DNA from: Dehalococcoidia bacterium
GTDB lineage: Bacteria > Chloroflexota > Dehalococcoidia > SM23-28-2
NCBI GenBank assembly: GCA_030615765.1
Contig: JAUWYP010000003.1
Coordinates: forward strand, 62,001-126,000
Direction of reading: 5' to 3'
Length of the DNA: 64,000 bases
A program made the translations under genes and the position numbers. The notes beneath the pieces were generated by a model, which did no database searches, had not been told where the DNA came from, and saw nothing but the letters and a program-made list of their open reading frames with translations. Positions 1 to 7,721 of the stretch are shown here, one piece after another (position 1 is the stretch's first letter; every line of letters begins with the position of its first letter).

Positions 1-130
1 CGCCGTAGGGCGGCAGGCCCTCCAGGTAGCAGAGGCTGGGGATGTAGATGCCCGCCTTGCGCAGAACTTCCAATAGGGGCGCCCCCTCGGGCGCCTCTAT
101 TGGGTTGTCGTTGGCAGTGATGGTAGCCAC
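1..130 (-). CDS. nuoG: NADH dehydrogenase subunit G-like, N-terminus (partial)
   Basis: Only the first 43 codons are in the window. The reading frame starts at a GTG at 130, preceded by an AAGGAAAAG ribosome site, and runs off the left edge. The N-terminus has the beta-grasp look of a [2Fe-2S] ferredoxin domain and reaches the first cluster cysteine in IPSLCYLEGLPPYG, as in the large iron-sulfur subunit of complex I and related hydrogenases and formate dehydrogenases. It lies nine bases downstream of nuoI in the same direction, so complex I subunit G is the most economical reading. A NADH-linked hydrogenase or formate dehydrogenase subunit with the same N-terminal domain cannot be excluded because the rest is missing. 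Confidence 0.65.
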   Translation of the reverse strand, partial: MATITANDNPIEAPEGAPLLEVLRKAGIYIPSLCYLEGLPPYG

Positions 131-139
131 TTCTTTTCC

Positions 140-610
140 TTACTTGACCGCCACCAGCTCGCCCGGCCTGGGGGCCTTCTTGCCATTGGGATAGGTGTAG
201 TCGTGGCTCTCAAGGTAGGCCTGGGCCATGCGGGTCAGAGCGTGTTTGTCCCGGTACATATCGTCGAAGACGTAGACGGCGTCGTCGAACGGCCCGCCCG
301 ACTGGATGGCCTCGTAGGGGCAGGCCTCGACGCACAGCCCGCAGAACATACACAGGCGGAAGTCGATCTCGTAGCGGTCCTTGTTCAGGCTGCCGTCCTC
401 GCGTGGGCTGGTGACCACCAGGATGCAGCCGTCGGGGCAGGCCTGGGCGCAGGTGCTACAGCCCGTGCAGCGCTCGTCGAACCAGAGGAGGTTGGTGCGA
501 GCGCCCGGCGGCATGTGGCGCACCTCCTCGGGGTACTGAATGGTGAAAGGTCGCCGGAACAGGTGCCTCAGGGTAATGAACAGGCCCTTGGCGATGCCCA
601 GACCGTACAC
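140..610 (-). CDS. nuoI: NADH-quinone oxidoreductase subunit I (two [4Fe-4S] ferredoxin)
   Basis: This 156-residue protein carries two complete [4Fe-4S] motifs, CTGCSTCAQACP near residue 48 and CMFCGLCVEACP near residue 87. That is the NuoI/TYKY pattern that passes electrons from the peripheral arm of complex I toward cluster N2 in NuoB. The short amphipathic N-terminus (GLFITLRHLFRRP) and the PGARTNLLWFDERC entry into the first motif are typical of the family. Translation starts at a GTG that overlaps the nuoB stop by one base (TAGTG), so the two are translationally coupled. nuoG-like coding sequence follows directly. Confidence 0.93.
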   Translation of the reverse strand: MYGLGIAKGLFITLRHLFRRPFTIQYPEEVRHMPPGARTNLLWFDERCTGCSTCAQACPDGCILVVTSPREDGSLNKDRYEIDFRLCMFCGLCVEACPYEAIQSGGPFDDAVYVFDDMYRDKHALTRMAQAYLESHDYTYPNGKKAPRPGELVAVK

Positions 611-1248
611 TATCCTGCTAACCTCTCCTGCTCAGGCGAGCGCTCGTATCGCGGGAACGGTGGAAAGAGGGATTCCAGCTCCTTGCGCACGGGGTCGTCC
701 GGCGGCAGGTACTTGGAGAAGTCGCCGCTGGGCTCCTCCCGCTCCCGCTCGCTGCTGATGCTCATGCGGTCGATCTTCCGCTGAAGGAGCATCAACCCCT
801 GGAGCAATGACTCCGGCCGCGGCGGGCAGCCGGGCACGTAGACATCCACGGGGATGACCAACCTCACGCCGGGCAGCACGCTGTAGCCGTAGGCGAAAGG
901 CCCACCGATGTTGGCGCAGCTTCCCATGGAGATTACCCACTTGGGCTCGGCCATCTGCAGGTAGAGCCGCCGCACCACTGGTGCCATCTTCCAGGTCACG
1001 GTGCCCGACACCATCATGAAGTCAGCCTGGCGGGGCGAAGGGCGCATCACCTCGGCCCCGAAGCGGGCGATGTCATAGCGAGGAGCGAATGTGGCGATCA
1101 TCTCAATGGCGCAGCAGGCCAGACCGAAGGTGACTGGCCAGAGGGAAGACCGGCGGGCCCAATTCAGGACATAGTCCACCGAGGTGATCAGGAGGTTCTG
1201 ATGAAGGGATTTCTCTAGGTCGTCCAAGCTGCCTTGCTCGCTTCCCAT
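610..1248 (-). CDS. nuoB: NADH-quinone oxidoreductase subunit B
   Basis: The 212-residue product is the complex I subunit that binds cluster N2. The tandem cysteines are seen in LACCAIEM (near residue 45), with further ligands in [11 protein letters not shown] and [12 protein letters not shown]. The family is usually about 160-200 residues; this copy has a charged C-terminal extension of about 40 residues rich in Glu and Arg. It is the first gene of the nuoB-nuoI-nuoG run in the window. The other nuo genes are not here, so whether this is the main complex I locus or a partial 'orphan' module cannot be judged. Confidence 0.92.
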   Translation of the reverse strand: MGSEQGSLDDLEKSLHQNLLITSVDYVLNWARRSSLWPVTFGLACCAIEMIATFAPRYDIARFGAEVMRPSPRQADFMMVSGTVTWKMAPVVRRLYLQMAEPKWVISMGSCANIGGPFAYGYSVLPGVRLVIPVDVYVPGCPPRPESLLQGLMLLQRKIDRMSISSEREREEPSGDFSKYLPPDDPVRKELESLFPPFPRYERSPEQERLAG

Positions 1249-1435
1249 TTTGCCCGTCCATTATATCGGCAATTCCCTCTTGGGCAAACAGGCGGCTAGA
1301 TGGTTGCGCCACCCCGGCCTGGAATACGCTGGAGGAGTTCAGGAAGGGCCAGGCCTAGCTCACAGCCGGTAGCGCCTCGAGAGGAAAGCGAGGGCAGGAG
1401 GAATCTCCTGCCTTTCTTGCTCTGAAGGGTCCCTA

Positions 1436-2170
1436 CTAGGGGAAGCGGAAGGTTGCGAAGTCCTGAGCGACTAGCATCCCTTCCAGGCCGCTGACATCGG
1501 GCTCTGCCTCTAGGTGGGTGAGGATGATGGTGGTAGACAGCGGCAGCCGCCTTCTGATATCTGGCACGTCGGCAAAGCTCAAGTGGTCCGGCCCTTTGCC
1601 TTGGCTATAGTTGCAGTCCAGCACCAGCACGTCTGCCCCTTCCGCTAGGGCGAAGAGCTCGTCGCAGAGCTCCGTATCGCCTGTGTAGGCGAGCACCTTC
1701 TCGTCCAGGCGCAGCTTGTAGCCGAAGGAGGCTAGTTTTCCGCCACCGTGCTTCATGGGGAACGCCTGGAAGCGAAGATCGTTCACCGTCTGCTGTCGGC
1801 CTGCCTCGACCTCCAGGTAGCAGCGCTGGTAGCCGGCGTCGGCGTGACTGAGGTTGGGGAAGGCCATCTCGGCCGCCCCTTCAATCATCTTCTCAACCCC
1901 AGGCGGGCCCACGATGTGTAGGTCCTCTCGTCGTGGTGTGAGGTGAAGGTACTCCAGAAGGAGAAAGGGCAGCCCCAGGAAGTGGTCGCCGTGAAAATGG
2001 CTGATGAAGATGGCGCGGATGTCGGTCGGGGGAACACCCAGGCGCTTCAGGTGAGGGAGAAGGGTGGGTGGCGCGTCGAACAGGTAGCGGCCGTTAAGCA
2101 GGAACGAGCTCCAGTAGCGCCCGTCGGGGGTGAAAGCATTGCCTGAACCCAAAAACGAAAGCTCCAGCAT
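1436..2170 (-). CDS. Metallo-beta-lactamase-fold hydrolase, ribonuclease Z-like
   Basis: The 244-residue protein begins MLELSFLGSGNAFTPDGRY, the start of RNase Z-type proteins in the metallo-beta-lactamase superfamily. The metal motif HFHGDH is near residue 62. A second histidine lies in MKHGGGKLAS, an aspartate in YTGDTELCDEL, and a C-terminal LTHLE supplies another ligand. The ATG at 2170 begins the conserved first strand; an open frame upstream has no family similarity. At 244 residues it is shorter than tRNase Z (about 300) and lacks an obvious exosite arm, so it may cleave small phosphodiesters or act as a general MBL hydrolase rather than mature tRNAs. Confidence 0.8.
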   Translation of the reverse strand: MLELSFLGSGNAFTPDGRYWSSFLLNGRYLFDAPPTLLPHLKRLGVPPTDIRAIFISHFHGDHFLGLPFLLLEYLHLTPRREDLHIVGPPGVEKMIEGAAEMAFPNLSHADAGYQRCYLEVEAGRQQTVNDLRFQAFPMKHGGGKLASFGYKLRLDEKVLAYTGDTELCDELFALAEGADVLVLDCNYSQGKGPDHLSFADVPDIRRRLPLSTTIILTHLEAEPDVSGLEGMLVAQDFATFRFP

Positions 2171-2331
2171 GAAATGTGTCCTTCTCCCTTCTAGCCCTGC
2201 GCATCCAGGAAAGGGCTGAGCCCCAACTTTGCAGGACTCAGCTCTCGCGCGAACTATTCGCCCTGTCCACAGTGCCTGTTTCTTGAGGGTGCTGATTGTG
2301 CAGCCCTCGTGGCGTTCCTCCCGCGATGGGC

Positions 2332-3519
2332 CTAGTCCCTGCGGCCGAAAATGGCCACGGAGCAGGTAAACGACCCTGGTCGGCCGCCCAGATTGTGGGT
2401 CAGGCCGATGTCCGTCTTCTTCAGCTGGCGCTCGGGCGGGCCGGGGGCCTTGCCCTGGATCTGCTTGTAGACCTCGTAGATCATGCGCAGCCCGCTGGCA
2501 CCAATGGGGTGGCCGAAGCACTTGAGGCCGCCGTCCGGATTGACCGGCAGGTCACCCTCCAGGCTGAAGGCGCCCGACTCTACGTCTTCCTTGGCCTTGC
2601 CCCTGGAGCTGAAGCCCATGTCCTCGTAGATGATCAGTTCAGTAATGGTGAAGCAGTCGTGGACCACAGCCAGGTCTATCTCCTGGCGGGGGTTCGTGAT
2701 GCCTGCCTCCTCATAGGCTACCCGCGCGGCAGCGATGTTCTCCGGGAAGTGGACGAAATCGTAATCGTCCCTGAGCAGACCCTGCCTACCGCCCACGGCG
2801 ATGCCCAGGCCCTTTACCAGAACATAGTCGTCCCGCATCTTGCGGGCGTTCTCCGGCGTGGTGATGATGGCAGCAGAGGCGCCGTCGCTGACCCCGCAGC
2901 AATCGAACAGGCCCAGGGGCCAGGCGATCATAGGGGCATTCAGCACCTGCTCCAGCGTTATCTCTCGGCGCAGGTGAGCCTTGGGGTGGAGGGCACCATT
3001 GTGGTGATTCTTCACCGCTATCTGAGCCAGGACCCGCTTGCCCTCGTCGTAGGACAGGCCGTAGGTGTGAAAGTAGCTGGTGGCCGCCAGGGCGAACTGC
3101 ACGGGCGGCGGACTGGGCGGTTCTACGCCCGATCCCGACGCTACCCCAGTGGCAAGGCCAGCGAACCCTGTGTCCTTTAGCTTCTCGACTCCCACCGCCA
3201 GGACAATATCGTAGATGCCCGCAGCCACCGCATAGCAGGCGTTCCTGAAAGCGTCGGTGGCCGTGGCGCAGGCGTTCTCCACCCGCGTAATCGGAATGTA
3301 GTCCAGCTTCAGTGCCTCGGCCGCTGGCTGGCCGGTGTTGAAGCTGGCGACGGTGCCCAGCCAGGCCGCCTGGATATCCTTGGCCTCCAGGCCGGCGTCC
3401 TCGTAAGCCTCGTAGCACGCCTCCACCATCATGTCGAGGCCGCTGACATCCCAGCGCTCCCCGAACTTGGTGCAGCCCATTCCAACTATGGCGACTCTGT
3501 CCCTAATACCTTCTGTCAT
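2332..3519 (-). CDS. Thiolase family protein (acetyl-CoA acetyltransferase / SCP-x type)
   Basis: The 395-residue protein has thiolase hallmarks: the nucleophile cysteine in VENACATATDAF, the catalytic histidine in CFGHPIGASGLR, and a late cysteine in SFTCSVAIFG. The sequence belongs to the SCP2/archaeal-type thiolase branch rather than the FadA branch. It ends an apparent two-gene operon with the HMG-CoA-synthase-like/DUF35 protein 17 bases upstream. In archaea, thiolase, DUF35 protein and HMG-CoA synthase form one complex that channels acetoacetyl-CoA. Here a thiolytic or condensing role on a CoA or ACP thioester is likely, but the substrate is unknown. A GAGGGGA ribosome site precedes the ATG. 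Confidence 0.85.
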   Translation of the reverse strand: MTEGIRDRVAIVGMGCTKFGERWDVSGLDMMVEACYEAYEDAGLEAKDIQAAWLGTVASFNTGQPAAEALKLDYIPITRVENACATATDAFRNACYAVAAGIYDIVLAVGVEKLKDTGFAGLATGVASGSGVEPPSPPPVQFALAATSYFHTYGLSYDEGKRVLAQIAVKNHHNGALHPKAHLRREITLEQVLNAPMIAWPLGLFDCCGVSDGASAAIITTPENARKMRDDYVLVKGLGIAVGGRQGLLRDDYDFVHFPENIAAARVAYEEAGITNPRQEIDLAVVHDCFTITELIIYEDMGFSSRGKAKEDVESGAFSLEGDLPVNPDGGLKCFGHPIGASGLRMIYEVYKQIQGKAPGPPERQLKKTDIGLTHNLGGRPGSFTCSVAIFGRRD

Positions 3520-3536
3520 TGCCGTCCCCTCAAAGC

Positions 3537-4943
3537 TTATGCCCTTACCGGTGTGGATTTCCAGTAGTAGTTGTGAATACCGCCTGCGGATCGTATCTTG
3601 CGGAAACTCATCTCCACCGCCATACCCATGCTTAGTTCATCGATCTCCCGGTCGGTCATCATGGAGAGCATGCGACCGCCCCCCTCGAAGTTTATCACCG
3701 CTATCACCAGGGGGACATCGGTGGTGCCTGAGATGTAATCCATAGCGTAGGTAAATACGGTCGCTGGCTTGTCGGAGAGGCGGACATTGTCCATCTCATC
3801 CTTGGCGTGGCACTCCACGCACACGCGCTGGGGCGGGAACTGCACGTAGCCGCACTTCCTGCACTTGGAGCCGTACAGCTGGATAACCCGATCGGTTTCC
3901 CGCCAGAGAGCGGAGGCGGAAGGGCCGCCTGGCGTTGGCCGGCGCACTCCGGCCACCGTCATCAGGCCCCGCCAGCGGAGGTACTCGTCGTAGGTCTTGA
4001 GGACCCGCTTCGCCTCCACATGCTTCTTCACACCGCGATGCTCCTGCCGGACCTTATCGATGCCCTCGCCAACCCTGACCGAGTAGACATCGCAGCCATC
4101 GCCGTAACCAGCCACCATTATCCTGTCGCCGGGCTTGCTCTCCTCCAAGGCTGCCACCAGCAGCATCAGGGGGAAAGCGACACCGGTGTTCCCCACCTGG
4201 CCGTAGAGAGGGTCCTGTACCTGAGCGGCTTCGAACCCCATCGTCCTTGCCAAGTCGGCGTGTCTGCGGGCGTCACTGGAGTGGTAAGCGGCTTTCTGGA
4301 AGTCCTTGGGGGTCAGGTTATTCTTGGCCATGAAGGCCGATACCGCCTCTGGAATGACCCGGAAGAACCCCTCCTCGATGACGAAGCGGTCTTCCCAGCT
4401 CCTGACGGTGCTCTCGTCGCTCGAGCGCCATACGTCCAGCATGTGGTCGGTGATGTGGTAGTCCGCCTCCACCTCAGCGACCACCCCGTCCTTGGCGATG
4501 AGCAGAGCAACCGCCCCGTCACCCATCGCCCGGTCCAGGCCGCTCTTGGCGGTCGCCATGCGGCAGTCAGAGGCGATCACCAGCATATTGTTGGCCGTGC
4601 CCGCCTGGACAGTGTCCATGGCCATCTTCAGGGCAGTGGTCCCCGCCCGAAGCACATCGGTGATGTCGGCGCTGGTGATGTCCCGTCGCAGGTCGAGGGC
4701 GGTGGCGATTAAGGCTGCCCCCTGCTTCTCAACGTAGGGCGAGGTGGTGGTGGCGTATAGGATGCCATCCACCTGGGACCTATCTATCCCCCTGAGGCAG
4801 TCCACTCCGGCAGCGACCGCCATGGTTATGCTGTCCTCGTCGAAGTTGGCCACTGCCTTCTCAGCGGGAAATCCCCAGCCTGCCGTTTCCTTGCCCAGGC
4901 GATATTTGGGGACATAGGCTCCGTAAGATTTGATACCTGTCAT
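3537..4943 (-). CDS. HMG-CoA synthase-like protein fused to a DUF35 zinc-ribbon/OB domain
   Basis: This 468-residue protein joins two modules. Residues 1 to about 330 are a ketoacyl synthase III/HMG-CoA synthase fold (ITSYGAYVP-like start, GQVGNTGVAF near residue 255). The last 120 residues are a DUF35 domain with a zinc ribbon (CRKCGYVQFPPQRVCVEC) followed by an OB fold. In archaeal HMG-CoA synthase the nucleophile cysteine sits in an ACKAGT-like motif; here the aligned segment reads VLRAGT, so the cysteine position holds leucine 98. The ATG at 4943 follows a strong GGAGGTG site; a longer open frame upstream is not needed. It is upstream of, and likely co-transcribed with, the thiolase. Confidence 0.8.
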   Translation of the reverse strand: MTGIKSYGAYVPKYRLGKETAGWGFPAEKAVANFDEDSITMAVAAGVDCLRGIDRSQVDGILYATTTSPYVEKQGAALIATALDLRRDITSADITDVLRAGTTALKMAMDTVQAGTANNMLVIASDCRMATAKSGLDRAMGDGAVALLIAKDGVVAEVEADYHITDHMLDVWRSSDESTVRSWEDRFVIEEGFFRVIPEAVSAFMAKNNLTPKDFQKAAYHSSDARRHADLARTMGFEAAQVQDPLYGQVGNTGVAFPLMLLVAALEESKPGDRIMVAGYGDGCDVYSVRVGEGIDKVRQEHRGVKKHVEAKRVLKTYDEYLRWRGLMTVAGVRRPTPGGPSASALWRETDRVIQLYGSKCRKCGYVQFPPQRVCVECHAKDEMDNVRLSDKPATVFTYAMDYISGTTDVPLVIAVINFEGGGRMLSMMTDREIDELSMGMAVEMSFRKIRSAGGIHNYYWKSTPVRA

Positions 4944-5273
4944 GACACCTCCTAACGAAGCCGGTTCGGCCAGAATAGCCCATATCAAACCCGCCCGGCC
5001 TCATCGCAACCTACGCCACCGTCGGTTCAGTACAAGATCGCTCCCTTTCCCAGTGCCATGCTGGTTTTAGCGCGACTGGAAGCGCTGAGTCAAGCCTGGG
5101 GCTGTTCAAGTTTACCATAAGCAAACCGTTCGCTCACGGCTTCCCTGATCACCACGCTTGAAGGTAGTTTCCTCCGGTGGGAACAGGCGCCGCCGGACTC
5201 GCCGTTCTACAGCCAACGGAATCGGGCGGACGGTCAGGCTGGCCGTGATAGACTAGGCGCTGGAGAGAGGTCG
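4944..5273. other. Intergenic region between divergent genes
   Basis: These 330 bases separate the divergent HMG-CoA-synthase-like gene and the radical SAM gene and should hold both promoters. I see no clear -35/-10 pair, no riboswitch-like conserved block and no credible short gene. The segment GTTCAAGTTTACCATAAGC near 5106-5124 is the most AT-rich part. Confidence 0.4.
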
Positions 5274-6383
5274 ATGATCCGCTACCTGTCGGCGCCTCAC
5301 TTGAAAGAAGGCACCTGCCAGGGCTGTGGCAAGAGCTCACTCCTTATCGCCGCCAACCTGGCCGCCTGCCTGGACTGCATCCGCCAGCGGCCCGAGCAGG
5401 TGCTGCCTCACCTGAAGGCCGTCCACGCTGAGGCCAGAAGGCAGTTCGGCCTGCCTGTCGAGCCGCCCCAGGCCGCCGACGGTGTGCCCTGCACCTTCTG
5501 CGCCAACGAGTGCCGTATCCCCGAAGGTGAGCTGGGCTACTGCGGCCTGCGCAGCAATCGTGCCGGGAAGCTCCTGCACCTGGGCGGAACGGCCGCCAGC
5601 GGCATCCTGGAGTGGTACTACGATCCCCTGCCCACGAACTGCGTGGCCGAGTGGGTCTGCGCCGAGAGGGAGAGCTACGGCTTCAAGAACCTGGCGGTGT
5701 TCTACGGGGCCTGCAGCTTCGACTGCCTCTTCTGCCAGAACTGGCACTACCGCACCCTGGCCCACCGCCTGGCGCCGGCGATGAGCGCCCAGGAGCTGGC
5801 CGGTTGCGTAGACGAGCGGACGGCCTGCATCTGCTACTTCGGGGGAGACCCCTCGCCCCAGATGCCTCACGCTATCGCCACCGCCCGCCTGGCCCTACGC
5901 AAGCGGCGGGCTCGACCCCTGCGCATCTGCTGGGAGACCAACGGTAGCATGTCGCCCTCCATTCTGCGTCAGGCGGCCGCCCTGGCCATGGACTCGGGTG
6001 GCACCATCAAGTTCGACCTGAAGGCCTGGGACGAGAACCTCTACCTCGCCCTGTGTGGGGTGAGCAACAAGCGAACGCTGGAGAACTTCGCCTGGCTGGG
6101 AGGGCTCTTCCGCCAGCGGCGGGAGCCGCCCTTCCTCACCGCCAGCACCCTCCTCGTGCCCGGCTACGTCGACGCCCGCGAGGTGGGCCAGATCGCCCGT
6201 TTCATCGCCTCCCTCGACCCGACCATCCCCTACAGCCTGCTGGCCTTCTACCCCCACTTCTTCATGGGTAACCTGCCCACCACCTCGCGTCGCCACGCCA
6301 GCGAATGCCTGGAGGCGGCCAGAGCGGCGGGGCTGGCCAACGTCAAGATCGGCAACCTGCACCTGCTGTCGGACCTGTACTAG
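5274..6383 (+). CDS. Radical SAM protein, PflA/AmmeMemoRadiSam-type
   Basis: The 369-residue protein has a radical SAM cluster motif of the pyruvate formate-lyase activase-like type, CSFDCLFCQNW near residue 145. The CQN after the third cysteine is typical of this subgroup (COG1180/COG1313). The N-terminal region adds cysteine pairs in TCQGCGKSS and CTFCANECRIPEGELGYCGLR, as in relatives annotated as radical SAM proteins of unknown target. A GAGAGAGG site precedes the ATG. It converges with the MidA-like methyltransferase, the two coding regions overlapping by four bases at their ends. The physiological substrate (a glycyl radical enzyme or another protein) cannot be told from context. Confidence 0.8.
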   Translation: MIRYLSAPHLKEGTCQGCGKSSLLIAANLAACLDCIRQRPEQVLPHLKAVHAEARRQFGLPVEPPQAADGVPCTFCANECRIPEGELGYCGLRSNRAGKLLHLGGTAASGILEWYYDPLPTNCVAEWVCAERESYGFKNLAVFYGACSFDCLFCQNWHYRTLAHRLAPAMSAQELAGCVDERTACICYFGGDPSPQMPHAIATARLALRKRRARPLRICWETNGSMSPSILRQAAALAMDSGGTIKFDLKAWDENLYLALCGVSNKRTLENFAWLGGLFRQRREPPFLTASTLLVPGYVDAREVGQIARFIASLDPTIPYSLLAFYPHFFMGNLPTTSRRHASECLEAARAAGLANVKIGNLHLLSDLY

Positions 6384-7582
6384 GGCTCGCTTCCCTCCAG
6401 CCCCCACAGCTTCGGCTGGCCGACGCCCTTGGCCTGAATGAGCACCTTGATTCGGCCCAGGCTGGCGGGGTCGATCAGCTCGGTCACCGCCCGCCGCCGC
6501 GCATAGTACTCCTCGAGGGACGGCTCGCCCTCGCTTTGACGCTCCAGGCCGGCAGCGATGCCCAGGGCGGCCAGGAAGCGGCTCTGGCTCGTGAGGCCCA
6601 GCGGCTCCAGGCCATGCTCCCGGCCCGCCTGGACGAGGCTGGTGAAATCGACGTGGCTGGTCATGTCCTGACGGCCCAGGCGGGCGTAGGGGTCCGTGCT
6701 GGGGTTGTGGCGATAGAAGCAGAGCAGGGTGCCGTCCTTGCGCCAGGGCGCGTACAGCTCCTCAGCCGGATAGCCGTAGTCGAAGGTGAGGACGAAGCCG
6801 CGGCGGAGGGCCCTGCCCACCGCCTTCATCCACTCCAGGGCCTCCAGATTTACCTCGGCCGAGCAGCCCTCGCCGGGCAGGAGGCCCAGGCGGTGGAAGT
6901 ATTCCTGGAGCTGGGGCGTGGAAGGAGGGCTCAGGCTCTCCACAAAGCGCTCCTCCTGCCACCCCACGTACAGCTCGTGCAGCTGGCCGTCGCGAACTAC
7001 TAGCCGATGGACGGGAAAGCTATCGAGCAGCTCATTGCTGAGGAAGCAGCCGCTGACGCTTTCAGCGGCGATAGCCTCCAGGGAGGGCAGCCAGGAAGTC
7101 TTGGCCAGGGAGGCATCGGCCTGACGCAGGAGGCGGCGCTGACCCTCCACCAGCCACTCATTTACTTCGATGAGACGGTACTCCAGTGCCTGGAAGAACC
7201 CGGGGGCTCGCCTGCCTGCCCAGGTCAGGATGTCGCGGGCCAGAAGGCCGCTGCCCGCCCCCATCTCCACGACGGTGAAGGGCTGGGGCTCACCCATCGC
7301 CTGCCACATCTGCCAGAGCTGCTTGGCGACCAGGGAGCCGAAGATGGGATGCACCTCGGGGCTGGTGAGGTAGTCGCCGTGGCGGCCCATCCGCTGGCGT
7401 GGCGTGGCGTAGTAGCCGTGCTGGGGGTGGTAGAGTGCCATGGCCATGAACTCGCGGAAGGGAATGCGCCCCTCCGCCGCGATGCGCTCTCTGATGGCGG
7501 CCTTTAGCTCTTCGTTCTCAGTGGCCGACGGGAACTCGTCCTCGTTGGGGCGCAAGCTCTTCCTCCTGAGTAGGGCGATCAT
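6380..7582 (-). CDS. SAM-dependent methyltransferase, MidA/NDUFAF7 family
   Basis: The 400-residue product matches the COG1565/DUF185 family. The start is family-typical (IPFREFMAMALYHPQHGYY, GDYLTSPEVHPIFG). The SAM-binding motif I is VVEMGAGSGLLARDIL near residue 105, and SNELLDSFPVHRLV follows. In eukaryotes the homologue NDUFAF7/MidA methylates an arginine in complex I subunit NDUFS2 (NuoD). Bacterial members are widespread and largely uncharacterised. A nuo cluster lies at the left end of the window, but it is 5 kb away and separated by unrelated genes, so a functional tie is only suggestive. Confidence 0.85.
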   Translation of the reverse strand: MIALLRRKSLRPNEDEFPSATENEELKAAIRERIAAEGRIPFREFMAMALYHPQHGYYATPRQRMGRHGDYLTSPEVHPIFGSLVAKQLWQMWQAMGEPQPFTVVEMGAGSGLLARDILTWAGRRAPGFFQALEYRLIEVNEWLVEGQRRLLRQADASLAKTSWLPSLEAIAAESVSGCFLSNELLDSFPVHRLVVRDGQLHELYVGWQEERFVESLSPPSTPQLQEYFHRLGLLPGEGCSAEVNLEALEWMKAVGRALRRGFVLTFDYGYPAEELYAPWRKDGTLLCFYRHNPSTDPYARLGRQDMTSHVDFTSLVQAGREHGLEPLGLTSQSRFLAALGIAAGLERQSEGEPSLEEYYARRRAVTELIDPASLGRIKVLIQAKGVGQPKLWGLEGSEP

Positions 7583-7721
7583 ATCGCAGGGCGATGGCTG
7601 CTGCCAGGCGAGCGGTTGAGGCTCCTATTGGGGACTGCTAGGATGATTGTACTGCCCTGTCGCGGGCGGCGGAGGCGGCTGAGAATAGGGCCATCGTCCC
7701 AGGGGAATGGAAGGCTAAGGC

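Noticed and set aside
1103-1312. Small gene upstream of nuoB
   Set aside because: It overlaps nuoB in another frame with no ribosome site or recognisable content.
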